Of a stretch of DNA of 64,000 bases, positions 24,689-33,649 are shown piece after piece. The translations under genes and the position numbers were made by a program. Position 1 is the first letter of the stretch. The number at the start of each line of letters is the position of its first letter. The DNA comes from Bradyrhizobium sp. AZCC 2176. Its GTDB lineage: Bacteria > Pseudomonadota > Alphaproteobacteria > Rhizobiales > Xanthobacteraceae. Location: assembly GCF_036924645.1 (NCBI RefSeq), contig NZ_JAZHRX010000001.1:4801501-4865500 (forward strand), given 5' to 3'. Below the pieces are notes generated by a model, which saw only the letters and a list, made by a program, of their open reading frames with translations, was not told the DNA's origin and searched no databases.

Positions 24689-25360
24689 TTGCGCCTGCTC
24701 GTTGTTGAGGACGATCCGGATCTCAACCGTCAGCTTACGACGGCTCTGACGGATGCCGGTTACGTGGTCGATCGCGCGTTCGACGGCGAGGAGGGGCACT
24801 ACCTCGGTGACAGCGAGCCCTATGACGCCGTCGTTCTCGACATCGGGCTGCCCAAGATGGACGGTATCTCGGTGCTGGAGGCATGGCGCCGCAACGGCCG
24901 CGCCATGCCGGTCCTCATCCTCACCGCCCGCGACCGCTGGAGCGACAAGGTGCAGGGGTTTGACGCCGGCGCCGACGACTATGTCGCCAAGCCGTTTCAC
25001 CTCGAAGAAGTGCTGGCGCGAATTCGCGCGCTGCTGCGCCGTTCCACCGGCCACGCGCAGTCCGAACTGACCTGCGGTCCCGTGTCCCTGGATACCCGCA
25101 CCGGCCGCGTCAGCGTCTCCGGCAACCCGATCAAGATGACCTCGCACGAGTACCGGCTGTTGGCCTACCTGATGCATCACACCGGGCGGGTGGTATCGCG
25201 CACCGAACTGGTCGAGCATCTCTACGACCAGGACTTCGATCGCGACTCCAACACCATCGAGGTGTTCGTCGGCCGCATCCGCAAGAAGCTCGACGTCGAC
25301 ATCATCCAGACCGTGCGCGGGCTCGGCTATCTCTTGACGCCGCCGACGCCCGGAACCTGA
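24689..25360 (+). CDS. OmpR-type response regulator, FeuP-like
   Basis: 223 residues. Receiver domain with the acidic pair in LLVVEDDPDLN, phospho-acceptor Asp51 in AVVLDIGLPKMDG, and conserved Lys in DDYVAKPFHLEE; winged-helix DNA-binding domain from about residue 125 (LTSHEYR-type start, VSRTELVEHLYDQDFDRDSN, IRKKLDVDIIQTVRGLGYLL). I choose the TTG at 24689, which has GGAGG 5 bases before it; the TTG at 24677 overlaps that site. It resembles FeuP, which with FeuQ controls osmoadaptation and cyclic glucan export in rhizobia. The kinase gene follows, separated by a palindromic repeat. Confidence 0.85.
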   Translation: MRLLVVEDDPDLNRQLTTALTDAGYVVDRAFDGEEGHYLGDSEPYDAVVLDIGLPKMDGISVLEAWRRNGRAMPVLILTARDRWSDKVQGFDAGADDYVAKPFHLEEVLARIRALLRRSTGHAQSELTCGPVSLDTRTGRVSVSGNPIKMTSHEYRLLAYLMHHTGRVVSRTELVEHLYDQDFDRDSNTIEVFVGRIRKKLDVDIIQTVRGLGYLLTPPTPGT

Positions 25361-25380
25361 TGAGCCTTGCTCTTTTATTC

Positions 25381-25456
25381 GAGCATGATCTTATCCGAAG
25401 GCCAGTCTCCGTCCGTCGGATCGGAACCTGGGGACTTGCTTTTCGGGATCTTGCTC
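25381..25456. repeat. REP-like palindromic element between response regulator and kinase
   Basis: Begins GAGCATGATCTTATCCGAA and ends TTTTCGGGATCTTGCTC, the two ends being approximate inverted repeats, with a GTCCGTCGGATCGG middle. I recognise the type as a short dispersed palindrome of Bradyrhizobium. It ends three bases before the ATG (25459) that starts the expected kinase N-terminus, and separates two genes that usually sit close together. Confidence 0.6.
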
Positions 25457-25458
25457 TG

Positions 25459-26834
25459 ATGCGCGGAAGTTCGCTCGCGACGCGGTTGTTCCTGTCGGCG
25501 ACCGCGTGTGGGTGGTCGTGATCCTCGTGATCACCGGCGTGATCCTGTCGTCGGTCTATCGCAACGCGACCGAGCGCGCCTTCGACCGCCGTCTCAACCT
25601 CTATCTCCGCACCCTGATCGCCGAGGTCGCGACCCCGGACGAGCCGCCCGACCACCAGTTCCAGTCGCTCGGCGAGCCGTTGTTCGAACTGCCACTGTCC
25701 GGCTGGTACTGGCAGATCGTCCGTACCGACGAGAAGGCCGAGACGCGGGCATCGCGTTCGCTGTGGGACAAGAAGCTGCCGAAGCTCGAGGATATCGGCG
25801 CGGAGCTGACCCCCGCCGGCATCCGTCTTGGCTATGTCGATGGGCCCGAGGGGCAGAGCCTGCGGGTCGTCGAGCGGCCGGTCGACCTCGGCGCCGACGG
25901 CAAATTTCTGGTCAGCGTGGCGGGCGATGCATCCGAGATTTTCGACGAGATCCGTGCCTTCGACTATTACCTCGGCGGCACCTTCGCGGCGCTCGGTATC
26001 GTCCTGCTCCTGACCACGATCTTCCAGGTCCGTTTCGGGCTGGCGCCGCTCAAGCGCATTTCGGAATCGATCGCCGACATCCGCTCCGGACGCGCCGAAC
26101 GGCTGGAAGGCGAGTTTCCCGTCGAGATCGCACCGCTGGCGCGCGAAACCAACGCGCTGATCGACGCCAACCGCGAGATCGTCGAGCGCGCGCGCACCCA
26201 TGTCGGCAATCTCGCCCACGCCATCAAGACGCCGCTCTCCGTCATCGTCAACGAGGCTACCGCCCACGTGGTAAATCCCTTTGCCAGCAAGGTCTTGGAG
26301 CAGGCCGATGTGATGCGGGATCAAGTGGCGCATCATCTGGAACGGGCGCGGATCGCCGCGCGCGTCACCATCGTCGGCACCGTCACCGAGGTCGCGCCAG
26401 CCATCGAGGCGCTGCGACGGACCATGGAAAAGATCCATCGGGATCGCGACATCACGATTGCGGTGAAGGCCGACCCGCAAGCCAAGTTCCGCGGCGAGCG
26501 TCAGGACCTCGAGGAGATGGCCGGCAATTTGGTCGACAATGCCTGCAAATGGGCGGCCTCGCAGGTCTTCATCGAGGTGAAGGTGGAGCCGCCGCTGGAG
26601 CCCCGTGCCGGGCCGCGGCTCCGGATCATTGTAGATGACGATGGCCGCGGATTGTCCGCCGCCGAGCGCGCACAGGTGTCCCGGCGCGGCCAGCGGCTGG
26701 ACGAGTCCAAGCCGGGTTCCGGGCTCGGGCTTTCGATCGTGGTCGATCTCGCCGCCCTTTACGGCGGCAGCCTTGTCTTGGGCAACGCCCCGATCGGCGG
26801 GTTGCGGGCGGAATTGGTGCTGCCGGGGGTCTGA
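25459..26834 (+). CDS. Sensor histidine kinase, FeuQ-like, with apparent N-terminal frameshift
   Basis: The main frame runs from a GTG at 25506 to 26834 (442 residues): membrane helix 1 at the very start (VVVILVITGVILSSVYRN), a periplasmic domain (about 22-153), helix 2 (about 156-174), HAMP-like linker, HisKA with His238 in NLAHAIKTPLSVI, and HATPase_c with NLVDNACKWA, DDDGRGLS and GSGLGLSIV. Upstream, ATG at 25459 opens MRGSSLATRLFLSATA in another frame; it would join the kinase frame in front of WVVVILV if the TG at 25507-25508 were absent. So either a 2-nt insertion broke the gene or GTG at 25506 is used, losing the short cytoplasmic lead. The helix is intact, so activity may survive. Confidence 0.75.
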
Positions 26835-26995
26835 ACGCATGGCCCGGCTGATTACCTCGGGTTGAGGGGACGGCACCCCGAAATGCCAAGGGTTGATTTC
26901 GTTATTCCTAAACGACTTCTTAACGCGCACACTTCTAAGATCGGCGACGGGGCGCTTCGCCGTCCGTTTGACACACGCATATCCACACCAGGCGA

Positions 26996-28402
26996 ATGAG
27001 CCAGACATCGACCGAGCGGCTGAGGGACTATCTCGCCCAGCTCCCGCCCCAATCGCAGGCGCTGCTGATGCGGGAGTTCGAGCGCGCCATTGAGCGCGGG
27101 GAGGACATAGCCGTCGCCAATTTCGTCCTCGAGCAACTCCGCAAGGTCGTGCGCGGCACCGAGGAAGATGACGAGGCGCGTCCGCGGACCGACGATCCGG
27201 CGCGGCTGCTGTTCCGTCCGCTGGAGCCGTTTCTTGTCGAAAGCAACTTTCCGGTGCGGCCTGGCCAGGTCCGGCGTGCATCGCTGCTGCCGGTCTGGCA
27301 ATGGCTGGGCCGCGACGGGGCGCCCGATGCGGCACGCGCATTCGAGACTGCGCTCGCCGAGATCAGGCAGAGCGGTAGTGATGCCGGCCTCGAAGCCGCC
27401 ACGCGCAAATTCCAGCTTGCCGCAGCCGAAGCGATCGTCAAGACCGCCACGCCGGTCTCGGGCGACGACAGGCATCGGGTGCTCGCCCGTATCGGCCCGC
27501 CCAATGTCGTCGAGGATTTATTGTCGATCGGAGGCGTGCTGCGCGCGCGCGAGGCGCTGGAGGCGCTCGGCAGCCGGATGCCTGGCCAGATGCGGGTATT
27601 TTCCGAATCCCAGATTGCGTCGGTAGGTGCGGCGCTCAACGTTCCCTCGTTGCAGACATCGCAATTGCTGCCGTTCGCGCTGTCGCTGATCATGCAGCGG
27701 CTGGCGCAGCCGTGGCAGATCATCCGTCTCGCGATCAAGATGGCGGCATCCGACGACGAGATTCGCGTGGCCGCCACGCCCTACGGCATCGCCGTCACGG
27801 TCGCGCTGCACGATCTCTCGTTCCTTACGGCCTGCTTGCGCACGGACATCAGGCGCAGCCATTTCGACAATGTCGGCGAGCAACTTAAATCCTTGCACGA
27901 TGGCGTGCGCGGGTTGCGCACCGAGCTCGATCTGCGCAACGATTCCGCGTGGGGCCGCCAGCTCACCTCGATCCGCGCCGATATTTCCAATTCGCTGCAG
28001 TCGGAGATCGAGAGCGTGCCCGGCCGGGTCCGCCGCATCCTGCGTCAGCGCGCCGACAAGGATATCGCCTCCGCGCCCAAGATCGATGCTGCGGAGGTCG
28101 AAGAGATCGCCGCCCTGATCGACTTCGTAGCAGTGTGCCGGACCTATGCCAGCGAACTCGCCATCAACGAGGTGACGCTGCGGACCTATTCCGACCTGCA
28201 GCATTACGTCGAGCGATCCACGGAGAGCCTGGTGCAGGCGCTGCGCGGCGGCGACCCCAAGGCGCGTGCCTACCGCCAGATGCAGGCCAAGGCGGCGATC
28301 CGCTTCTGCGAAATCCTGTTCGGCCATGACTATGCGTCGCTGATGAGCAGGGCGGCCGAAAATGCCATGACCGGCGAGCGCAAGGCGATCAAGGCGAGCT
28401 AA
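26996..28402 (+). CDS. Conserved hypothetical protein, 468 residues, helical
   Basis: Soluble and largely alpha-helical, with no signal, membrane helix or recognised motif. It opens MSQTSTERLRDYLAQLPPQS and contains acidic and Leu-rich helices, a region with LFRPLEPFLVESNFPVRPG (about 72-90), and a C-terminal helical block that includes FCEILFGHDYASLMSRAAEN. I do not recognise the family. It begins 160 bases after the FeuQ-like kinase on the same strand and ends just before a repeat. A helical scaffold or signalling partner is possible but not shown. Confidence 0.7.
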   Translation: MSQTSTERLRDYLAQLPPQSQALLMREFERAIERGEDIAVANFVLEQLRKVVRGTEEDDEARPRTDDPARLLFRPLEPFLVESNFPVRPGQVRRASLLPVWQWLGRDGAPDAARAFETALAEIRQSGSDAGLEAATRKFQLAAAEAIVKTATPVSGDDRHRVLARIGPPNVVEDLLSIGGVLRAREALEALGSRMPGQMRVFSESQIASVGAALNVPSLQTSQLLPFALSLIMQRLAQPWQIIRLAIKMAASDDEIRVAATPYGIAVTVALHDLSFLTACLRTDIRRSHFDNVGEQLKSLHDGVRGLRTELDLRNDSAWGRQLTSIRADISNSLQSEIESVPGRVRRILRQRADKDIASAPKIDAAEVEEIAALIDFVAVCRTYASELAINEVTLRTYSDLQHYVERSTESLVQALRGGDPKARAYRQMQAKAAIRFCEILFGHDYASLMSRAAENAMTGERKAIKAS

Positions 28403-28495
28403 AGCATTTTCCAGCGAGGCATGCCCTCGGACCTGATCCGGGGGTGGCTATCGGCTCGCCTCAGGAAAACGCGTCAAACAGAATCTCGCCCCGGT
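28403..28495. repeat. Palindromic intergenic repeat
   Basis: Starts with AGCATTTTCCAGCGAGGC and ends with CGCCTCAGGAAAACGCGTCA; GCGAGGC and GCCTC with TTTTCC/GGAAAA form the outer inverted arms. It belongs to the same broad class of Bradyrhizobium intergenic repeats as the one near 3.3 kb. It fills the gap between the convergent hypothetical gene and mntR. Confidence 0.55.
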
Positions 28496-28510
28496 TTCGG
28501 CCCCGTCGCA

Positions 28511-28951
28511 TCACGCCTTGCGCCGATCCTTGGCGTCGCGAAGAAATTCGGCGAAGGCCTTGAGAGTCACATCGGAAACATGATGTTCGATGCCCTCGGC
28601 GTCAGCCTCTGCGGCTTCCTGGGGAACACCCAGCGCCAGCAGGACGTCCACCACCAGACGGTGACGGGCACGGACGCGCTTGGCGAGAGTCTCGCCCTTT
28701 TCGGTCAGGAATACCCCACGGTAGGGCCGGGCCGTGACCAGGTCTTCGCGCTTCAACCGCGCGATGGTGTCGATGGCCGTCGGGTGGGATACACCTAGCC
28801 TGCGCGCGATGTCGGTCGGGCGCGCCTCACCGGTCGTTCCGAGCAGATCCGAAATCAGTTCGACATAGTCTTCCAGAACCGCGGTCGACCGCGCCGATCG
28901 CGCCTTGCCGAAGCGGCGCGCCTGCGTCTGTTCCGCGGGCAGCGGCAGCAT
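28511..28951 (-). CDS. mntR: MntR, manganese-responsive DtxR-family regulator
   Basis: 146 residues. The winged helix is RPTDIARRLGVSHPTAIDTI followed by LKREDLVTARPYRGVFLTEK; the dimerisation and metal domain has the MntR ligands Asp28 and Glu31 (EDYVELISDLL), His97 (ARHRLVVDVL), Glu119, Glu122 and His123 (AEGIEHHVSD). These are the positions that bind Mn(II) in Bacillus MntR. The start M at 28951 is chosen because family members begin shortly before the EDYVE helix. It is divergent from a TonB-dependent receptor gene. MntR normally represses Mn uptake genes when manganese is plentiful, so the receptor is a candidate target. Confidence 0.92.
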   Translation of the reverse strand: MLPLPAEQTQARRFGKARSARSTAVLEDYVELISDLLGTTGEARPTDIARRLGVSHPTAIDTIARLKREDLVTARPYRGVFLTEKGETLAKRVRARHRLVVDVLLALGVPQEAAEADAEGIEHHVSDVTLKAFAEFLRDAKDRRKA

Positions 28952-29118
28952 CGGTTTGGCCCGATTTGTCGAGGGCTTGCGCAACTCCGTACCTTCCAGG
29001 CGAATCCACCGAGACGAGGCCAGACCATGGCGCGCTGCCGACCACATTGCAAGTTTGCGGCTCGTCGCTGATTTGCAACAGGCCGGCGGCGACGATCGCG
29101 AAGGCCGGTCACGACAGC

Positions 29119-29146
29119 TTGACAGTTAACGGCGCCACATTAACAT
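29119..29146 (+). promoter_or_regulatory. Sigma-70-type promoter for the TonB receptor
   Basis: TTGACA (29119-29124), 16 bases, then TAACAT (29141-29146). The start codon follows at 29222. The -35 is a full consensus match and the -10 matches at four of six positions. The shared 26-bp element begins at 29145, overlapping the end of the -10 and the likely transcription start, the position for a repressor. Confidence 0.6.
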
Positions 29147-29170
29147 GTAGCCTAGACTACGTTTTGGTGT
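29145..29170 (+). promoter_or_regulatory. Shared operator-like element, copy A (receptor promoter)
   Basis: ATGTAGC, five or six variable bases, CTACG, then TTGGTGT. It holds the dyad GTAG-N6-CTAC, extended by A-Y-G half-sites. A copy at 34514-34539 matches it at 21 of 26 positions. It lies 52-77 bases before the receptor ATG. Confidence 0.6.
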
Positions 29171-29221
29171 CGCGGCTTATCGGTGCAATATTCGTGGCGC
29201 GCGATCGGGTTGGGGAAGAAT

Positions 29222-32200
29222 ATGCGCGCGACGCGAATGGCTCTTCTGGGCACATCGGCACTGGCCATGGTTTGCTTGGGCCACACCGTGGCGTTGCCGC
29301 AAACGGCAGCGCCTGTGCCACCAGCGCCCCAGGCCGCGCCTCCCGTCGAGCCGCCAGCGCCTGCACCACCCCCGGCAGCCGGACCAGCCCCGGCGGCAGA
29401 GCCTGGTCCATCGCAAGCGTCGCCAGCGCCGGCCACGGCGGCCGGACCGCCACCCGCGTCGAACGCGCCGGCGGAAATCGAGATGCCGCAAGTGACCGTG
29501 GAGGGCCGCCAGCCCAAACCCGCACGGCGGGCCGCACGTGGCGAGCCGAGCCGGCCGTCGACGACGGTCGCAGCGCCGCTGCCAGGACCAACGCCCGAAG
29601 TCGCGCCGACGTCGCCTTTCAATCCGCCATTCGCGCCGCTGTCGACGATCGGGAGCAACCAGATCCAGTCCGGCAGCAGCAACGGCGGGTTTGGCAGCCT
29701 GTTCACCAACATGCCGGGTGCTACTTCCGCTGGCCTTGCCACGGAATCGTCACGCCCTGTTCTGCGCGGCTTGACGGACGCCAAGGTCCGCATTCAGGAA
29801 AACGGCGTCGGTGCGGTCGATGTGTCGGATATCGCGCAAGATCATGCGGTGCCGATCGACCCGCTCGCCATCCAGAAGGTTGACGTTGTCCGCGGACCGG
29901 GGGCGCTCCGCTTCGGTTCGCAAGCCGTTGGAGGCGTCGTCGACGTCAACAACAACCGGATTCCGACCGTAGCTCCACTGGGAGGACTGGCCGCTGAACT
30001 GAAGTCGGGTGTAACCAGCGTCAACAGGGGATGGGAGAGCGGGCTGCTGCTGGATGCGGGCGGCCGCAACGCCGCCGTTCACGCCGACATCTACGGCCGA
30101 TCCTCCGGCGATTACAGCGTCCCGAGTTATCCGTATCTCGTGCCGCCGATCCCCGCGCCTGCCTTCAACGGCAAGCAGCCGAATTCGGCCTCGCAGAGCG
30201 CGGGAGCTGCGGTCGGCGGCTCCTGGCTTTTCGACGGCGGCTATGCGGGTATCGCGGTGTCCCGCTTTACCAGCGATTACTACGTTCCGGGCATTGCGAC
30301 CGCGGCCGCGCGTCAGCACAACGACCTCGAGCAAACCAAGATCTCCTCCAAGGGCGAATATCGGCCAGACTCGAGCGCGCTGGCGGCCATCAGGTACTGG
30401 ACCGGGCATTCAGAATATCGCCACGACGAAACGGTGCTCGCCACCACCGGCTTTCAGGAGATTACAGCCACCTTCAAGAACAGGCAGACCGAGGGCAAGC
30501 TCGAGCTCGAGCTCGCGCCGTTCGCCACGCCGATAGGTTCTCTGACCAGCATTTTTGGTACGCAAGCCGCCTACCAGAAACTGGATACGGCGGGGCAGGC
30601 GATATTGCTGCCGGCCCAGACGAGGACGGCGGCGGCGTATTTTCTCAATGAAGTAAGGCACACGGATACGCTGCGCACGCAATTGGCGGGCCGCATCGAG
30701 GCGGTCGATGTCGCGGGAACGGCGTTCACTTTTCCGCCGAATTTTCTCCCGCCGCCGAATGAGCCGGGCAGGGCAGCCGCCAAGCTCGACTACCTGCCGA
30801 AGAGCGTCAGTTTCGGCATCATCAAGGACCTCCCATCCTCGCTGGTCGGGAGTCTCACGCTGCAACGTATCGAACGCGCGCCGCGCGCGCTCGAACTGTT
30901 CGCCCAAGGTCCCGATGGTTCGGAGAAGACCTTCAAGATCGGCAACCCGAACCTCGGAATTGAAACCGCGCAGACGGCGGAAATCGGCTTGAAACGCACG
31001 GATGGCGATTTCAGATTCGCCGCCAACGCCTACTACACGGCGTACAACAAGTTCATCTTCTCGCGCGCCACCGGAATCGTTTGCCAGGAAACGTTTGCCT
31101 CATGCGGGGCGGGCACCGATTACATCCAGGTCAACTACGATCAGCGCGACGCGATCTTCCGCGGCGGCGAACTGGCCTGGCAGTGGGACGCCGCGCAGCT
31201 CGCCAACGGCACCCTCGGCCTCGATAGCCAATTTGATGTCGTGCGGGCAACGTTCACCGACGGCAGTAACGTCCCGCGCATTCCTCCGATGCGTCTCGGC
31301 GGTGGCGTCTACTGGCGCAACGACAACTGGTTTGTACGCGCAGGCTGGCTGCATGCATTTGCGCAGAATGACATTCCGCAGTTCGACACCACGACCCCCG
31401 GATACGATCTGGTGAAAGTGCAGGTCGAGCACCGGAAGTTCTGGAAGGATTCGCCGTGGGGCGCGGTCGAGGTCGCGACCGGGCTGATCGGCGATAATTT
31501 GCTCAACGCCAACATCCGCAACTCCGTTCAATTCCACAAGGACGAGATCCTGCAGCCGGGGCGAGGCTTCAAGCTGTTTCTCAATGTCAAATACGGCATT
31601 GACCGGCCGAGCGGACCGCCGGGCACCTGGATCGGTACGGCGCGACGGCCAGCCGGCAACGGATTCTACAAGAGTCCCGCGCTCGATGCGGCGGCCTGGA
31701 ACTGGGCGGGCATCTATGCGGGCGGCAATGCCGGATATCTCAGAGGCGAGGGGGTTACCAACGCGGCGTTCAATGATGCTGCGACCGGTGCGTCGCTTTC
31801 CGGGGCCCACCTATCGGCAAAACACGACACCGCAAGCTTTGGCGTCCAGTCCGGTTACAACTGGACATCGGGCCGGCTCCTGGCCGGCATCGAGGGAGAT
31901 TTTGAATACCGCAATCAGCGCGGAAGCAGCGCCGCCGCTTGCCCTGGCAACATCTGCAACGCCGCGCTGGCTCCGCTGGATGCAACCGTGACGGCCAGCC
32001 TGGATTATCGTCTAGGGTGGGTCGCCTCGGTTCGCGGGCGCGTCGGAACGCTGGCGACGCCGGACCTGCTTGCCTACGTCACCGCGGGCGTACCGTTCGG
32101 CAAGATAACAACGGCAACTTCTATCGCAGGTTTCGATAATGCGGGTGTCGCGACGACGGCGTCTCTGGATCGTCACCTGTATCGATTTGGCTGGGCCGTG

Positions 32201-32404
32201 GGCGCCGGTCTCGAGACGCGGCTGGCGGGCAACTGGACCGCAAAGCTCGAATATCTTCACATGGATTTCGGTTCGGTGCGTTCGACGCCGCCCACGGCCG
32301 CCAACACCGCCGTTGCGTTCGATGCCAATACGCGGGTGACCAGCGATGGGGTCAGGATGGGCGTGAACTACAAGTTCGCCGGCGGCGCGATCGTCACGGA
32401 CTAA
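29222..32404 (+). CDS. TonB-dependent metal receptor (ZnuD-like) fused to a C-terminal OmpA/Opa-type beta-barrel
   Basis: 1060 residues from the ATG at 29222 (GGGGAAG before it). Signal peptide 1-26; Pro/Ala-rich linker 27-88; TonB box QVTVEG near 90-95; plug about 130-270, with VRIQENGVGAVDVSDIAQDH, AVPIDPLAIQKVDVVRGPGA and SQAVGGVVDVNNNRIPTVAP, the ZnuD-type plug; 22-strand barrel to about residue 793 (NLLNANIRNSVQFHKDEILQ then PGRGFKLFLNVKYG). A new domain starts near 826 with WNWAGIYAGGNAGYLRGEG and runs to the end, with SFGVQSGYNWTSGRLLAGIEG, LEYLHMDFGS and VRMGVNYKFAGG, an 8-strand outer-membrane barrel like Bradyrhizobium surface antigens. Most receptors end at the first barrel. Energised by ExbB-ExbD-TonB next door; the cargo is probably a transition metal. 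Confidence 0.85.
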   Translation: MRATRMALLGTSALAMVCLGHTVALPQTAAPVPPAPQAAPPVEPPAPAPPPAAGPAPAAEPGPSQASPAPATAAGPPPASNAPAEIEMPQVTVEGRQPKPARRAARGEPSRPSTTVAAPLPGPTPEVAPTSPFNPPFAPLSTIGSNQIQSGSSNGGFGSLFTNMPGATSAGLATESSRPVLRGLTDAKVRIQENGVGAVDVSDIAQDHAVPIDPLAIQKVDVVRGPGALRFGSQAVGGVVDVNNNRIPTVAPLGGLAAELKSGVTSVNRGWESGLLLDAGGRNAAVHADIYGRSSGDYSVPSYPYLVPPIPAPAFNGKQPNSASQSAGAAVGGSWLFDGGYAGIAVSRFTSDYYVPGIATAAARQHNDLEQTKISSKGEYRPDSSALAAIRYWTGHSEYRHDETVLATTGFQEITATFKNRQTEGKLELELAPFATPIGSLTSIFGTQAAYQKLDTAGQAILLPAQTRTAAAYFLNEVRHTDTLRTQLAGRIEAVDVAGTAFTFPPNFLPPPNEPGRAAAKLDYLPKSVSFGIIKDLPSSLVGSLTLQRIERAPRALELFAQGPDGSEKTFKIGNPNLGIETAQTAEIGLKRTDGDFRFAANAYYTAYNKFIFSRATGIVCQETFASCGAGTDYIQVNYDQRDAIFRGGELAWQWDAAQLANGTLGLDSQFDVVRATFTDGSNVPRIPPMRLGGGVYWRNDNWFVRAGWLHAFAQNDIPQFDTTTPGYDLVKVQVEHRKFWKDSPWGAVEVATGLIGDNLLNANIRNSVQFHKDEILQPGRGFKLFLNVKYGIDRPSGPPGTWIGTARRPAGNGFYKSPALDAAAWNWAGIYAGGNAGYLRGEGVTNAAFNDAATGASLSGAHLSAKHDTASFGVQSGYNWTSGRLLAGIEGDFEYRNQRGSSAAACPGNICNAALAPLDATVTASLDYRLGWVASVRGRVGTLATPDLLAYVTAGVPFGKITTATSIAGFDNAGVATTASLDRHLYRFGWAVGAGLETRLAGNWTAKLEYLHMDFGSVRSTPPTAANTAVAFDANTRVTSDGVRMGVNYKFAGGAIVTD

Positions 32405-32466
32405 CCGTCGAGCGGACGCTCCGAGACCCAGACGACCTGTCAGGGCCGCCTGACGTCAGCCTTATT

Positions 32467-33222
32467 TCACGATTTCACCATGAAGCGGATCGGCTGCCTC
32501 ACAACGACGAATTCGCCGGGAAACGTTGCGGGCGGCGCCGGGAAAGGCTGCGCCCGCTTGAGGAGCGCGATGGCTTCCTCATCAAGCGCGTTGGAGCCCG
32601 AACTTTGAGTTACGCGCGAGCTGACAACCATTCCCTTGCGATCGAGGGTGAACGACACCTGCGCCGTCCCTTGCTCGCGCCGCGACCGTGCGGCCTCCGG
32701 GTACCGCTTGTTCCTTTCGACCAAGGCGAGGACCTGGGTTCGCCATGTCACCGCGGCTTCCGAAGTCTTGTCGTTCGGCACACCTTGGGTCGGCGCCACC
32801 GCTACCGGTGCGACCCGTTCGTTGACCGCCGGTGGTGCTGAGGTGGTGGCGGCCGCCTGCTGCTGCGGCGTCACGTCAGGCTGTGGTTTGGTCGGCAGCG
32901 CCACGGCCGCGTCCGGACTGGGAGCGGGCGGCAGTTCAGGCGTTTCATCTGGCGTCGTTTCCTCAGGCTTCGCCACCGGCTGCGCTTCCGACATCACCTG
33001 TTCCGGACCGGGCGCGATGTCGGTCGGCGTGGTCGAGGGCGCTGCGGCCAGCGGCGCCAGATCGACCACGATCGCGCCCGAAGGTTCGGCGGCTATGGTG
33101 TCGTCCGGATAGCGCCAGGTGGCGAGCGTGGCGGTCAATCCGGCGTAGACGCACAGCACCGCAAGGCTGCTGAACATCCACCGTTGCAGATCAGAACGAT
33201 CTTCGGCCGCAAGCTGCATCAT
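32467..33222 (-). CDS. tonB: TonB energy transducer
   Basis: 251 residues. An N-terminal membrane helix at about 16-36 is followed by a Pro/Ala/Thr-rich periplasmic linker (about 50-150), and a C-terminal TonB domain with YPEAARSRREQGTAQVSFTL and SSGSNALDEEAIALLKRAQP. It links inner-membrane proton motive force to outer-membrane receptors. Start overlaps the exbD stop by 4 bases, so the three genes form an operon exbB-exbD-tonB. It ends about 60 bases from the receptor gene, tail to tail. Confidence 0.92.
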   Translation of the reverse strand: MMQLAAEDRSDLQRWMFSSLAVLCVYAGLTATLATWRYPDDTIAAEPSGAIVVDLAPLAAAPSTTPTDIAPGPEQVMSEAQPVAKPEETTPDETPELPPAPSPDAAVALPTKPQPDVTPQQQAAATTSAPPAVNERVAPVAVAPTQGVPNDKTSEAAVTWRTQVLALVERNKRYPEAARSRREQGTAQVSFTLDRKGMVVSSRVTQSSGSNALDEEAIALLKRAQPFPAPPATFPGEFVVVRQPIRFMVKS

Positions 33223-33644
33223 GGCGACGAGGCTTGCTCCATTCCGACCAGCGCGACCTTGAGGTAGCCGGCGGCGCGCAGCAGGTTCATCACCTGCATG
33301 ACTTCGCCATACGGGACGAGTTTGTCGGCGCGCAGGAAAATGCGGGTATCCTTCTGGCCGCTGGTGCTGGCATCGAGCACGCCCGGCAGCGCGCCGCGGC
33401 CTACGGTTTCGTTGCCGACGGAGAGCGACAGGTCCGGCTTCACGGTCAGGTAGACCGGCTTGTCGGGCCGCGGCTGTGGCTGCGCGTTCGAGGCCGGAAG
33501 ATCGACGGCGATATCGACGGTCGCAAGCGGGGCTGCAACCATGAAGATGATGAGCAGAACGAGAATGACGTCGATGAACGGCGTCACATTTATCTCATGG
33601 ACCTCGGACAGATCGCCATTGCCCTGGTTCAGACTGGCGGCCAT
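33219..33644 (-). CDS. exbD: ExbD, TonB complex subunit
   Basis: 141 residues. One membrane helix (INVTPFIDVILVLLIIFMVA) carries the essential Asp25 that carries protons, and the C-terminal periplasmic domain (PVYLTVKPDLSLSVGNETVG; TRIFLRADKLVPYGEVMQVM) is complete. With ExbB it makes the proton channel that drives TonB. Lies 5 bases after exbB and overlaps tonB. Confidence 0.95.
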   Translation of the reverse strand: MAASLNQGNGDLSEVHEINVTPFIDVILVLLIIFMVAAPLATVDIAVDLPASNAQPQPRPDKPVYLTVKPDLSLSVGNETVGRGALPGVLDASTSGQKDTRIFLRADKLVPYGEVMQVMNLLRAAGYLKVALVGMEQASSP

Positions 33645-33649
33645 GGCTG

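Noticed and set aside
25302..27341. A long open frame on the minus strand across the regulator, kinase and next gene
   Set aside because: Overlaps three supported genes on the other strand, no motifs.
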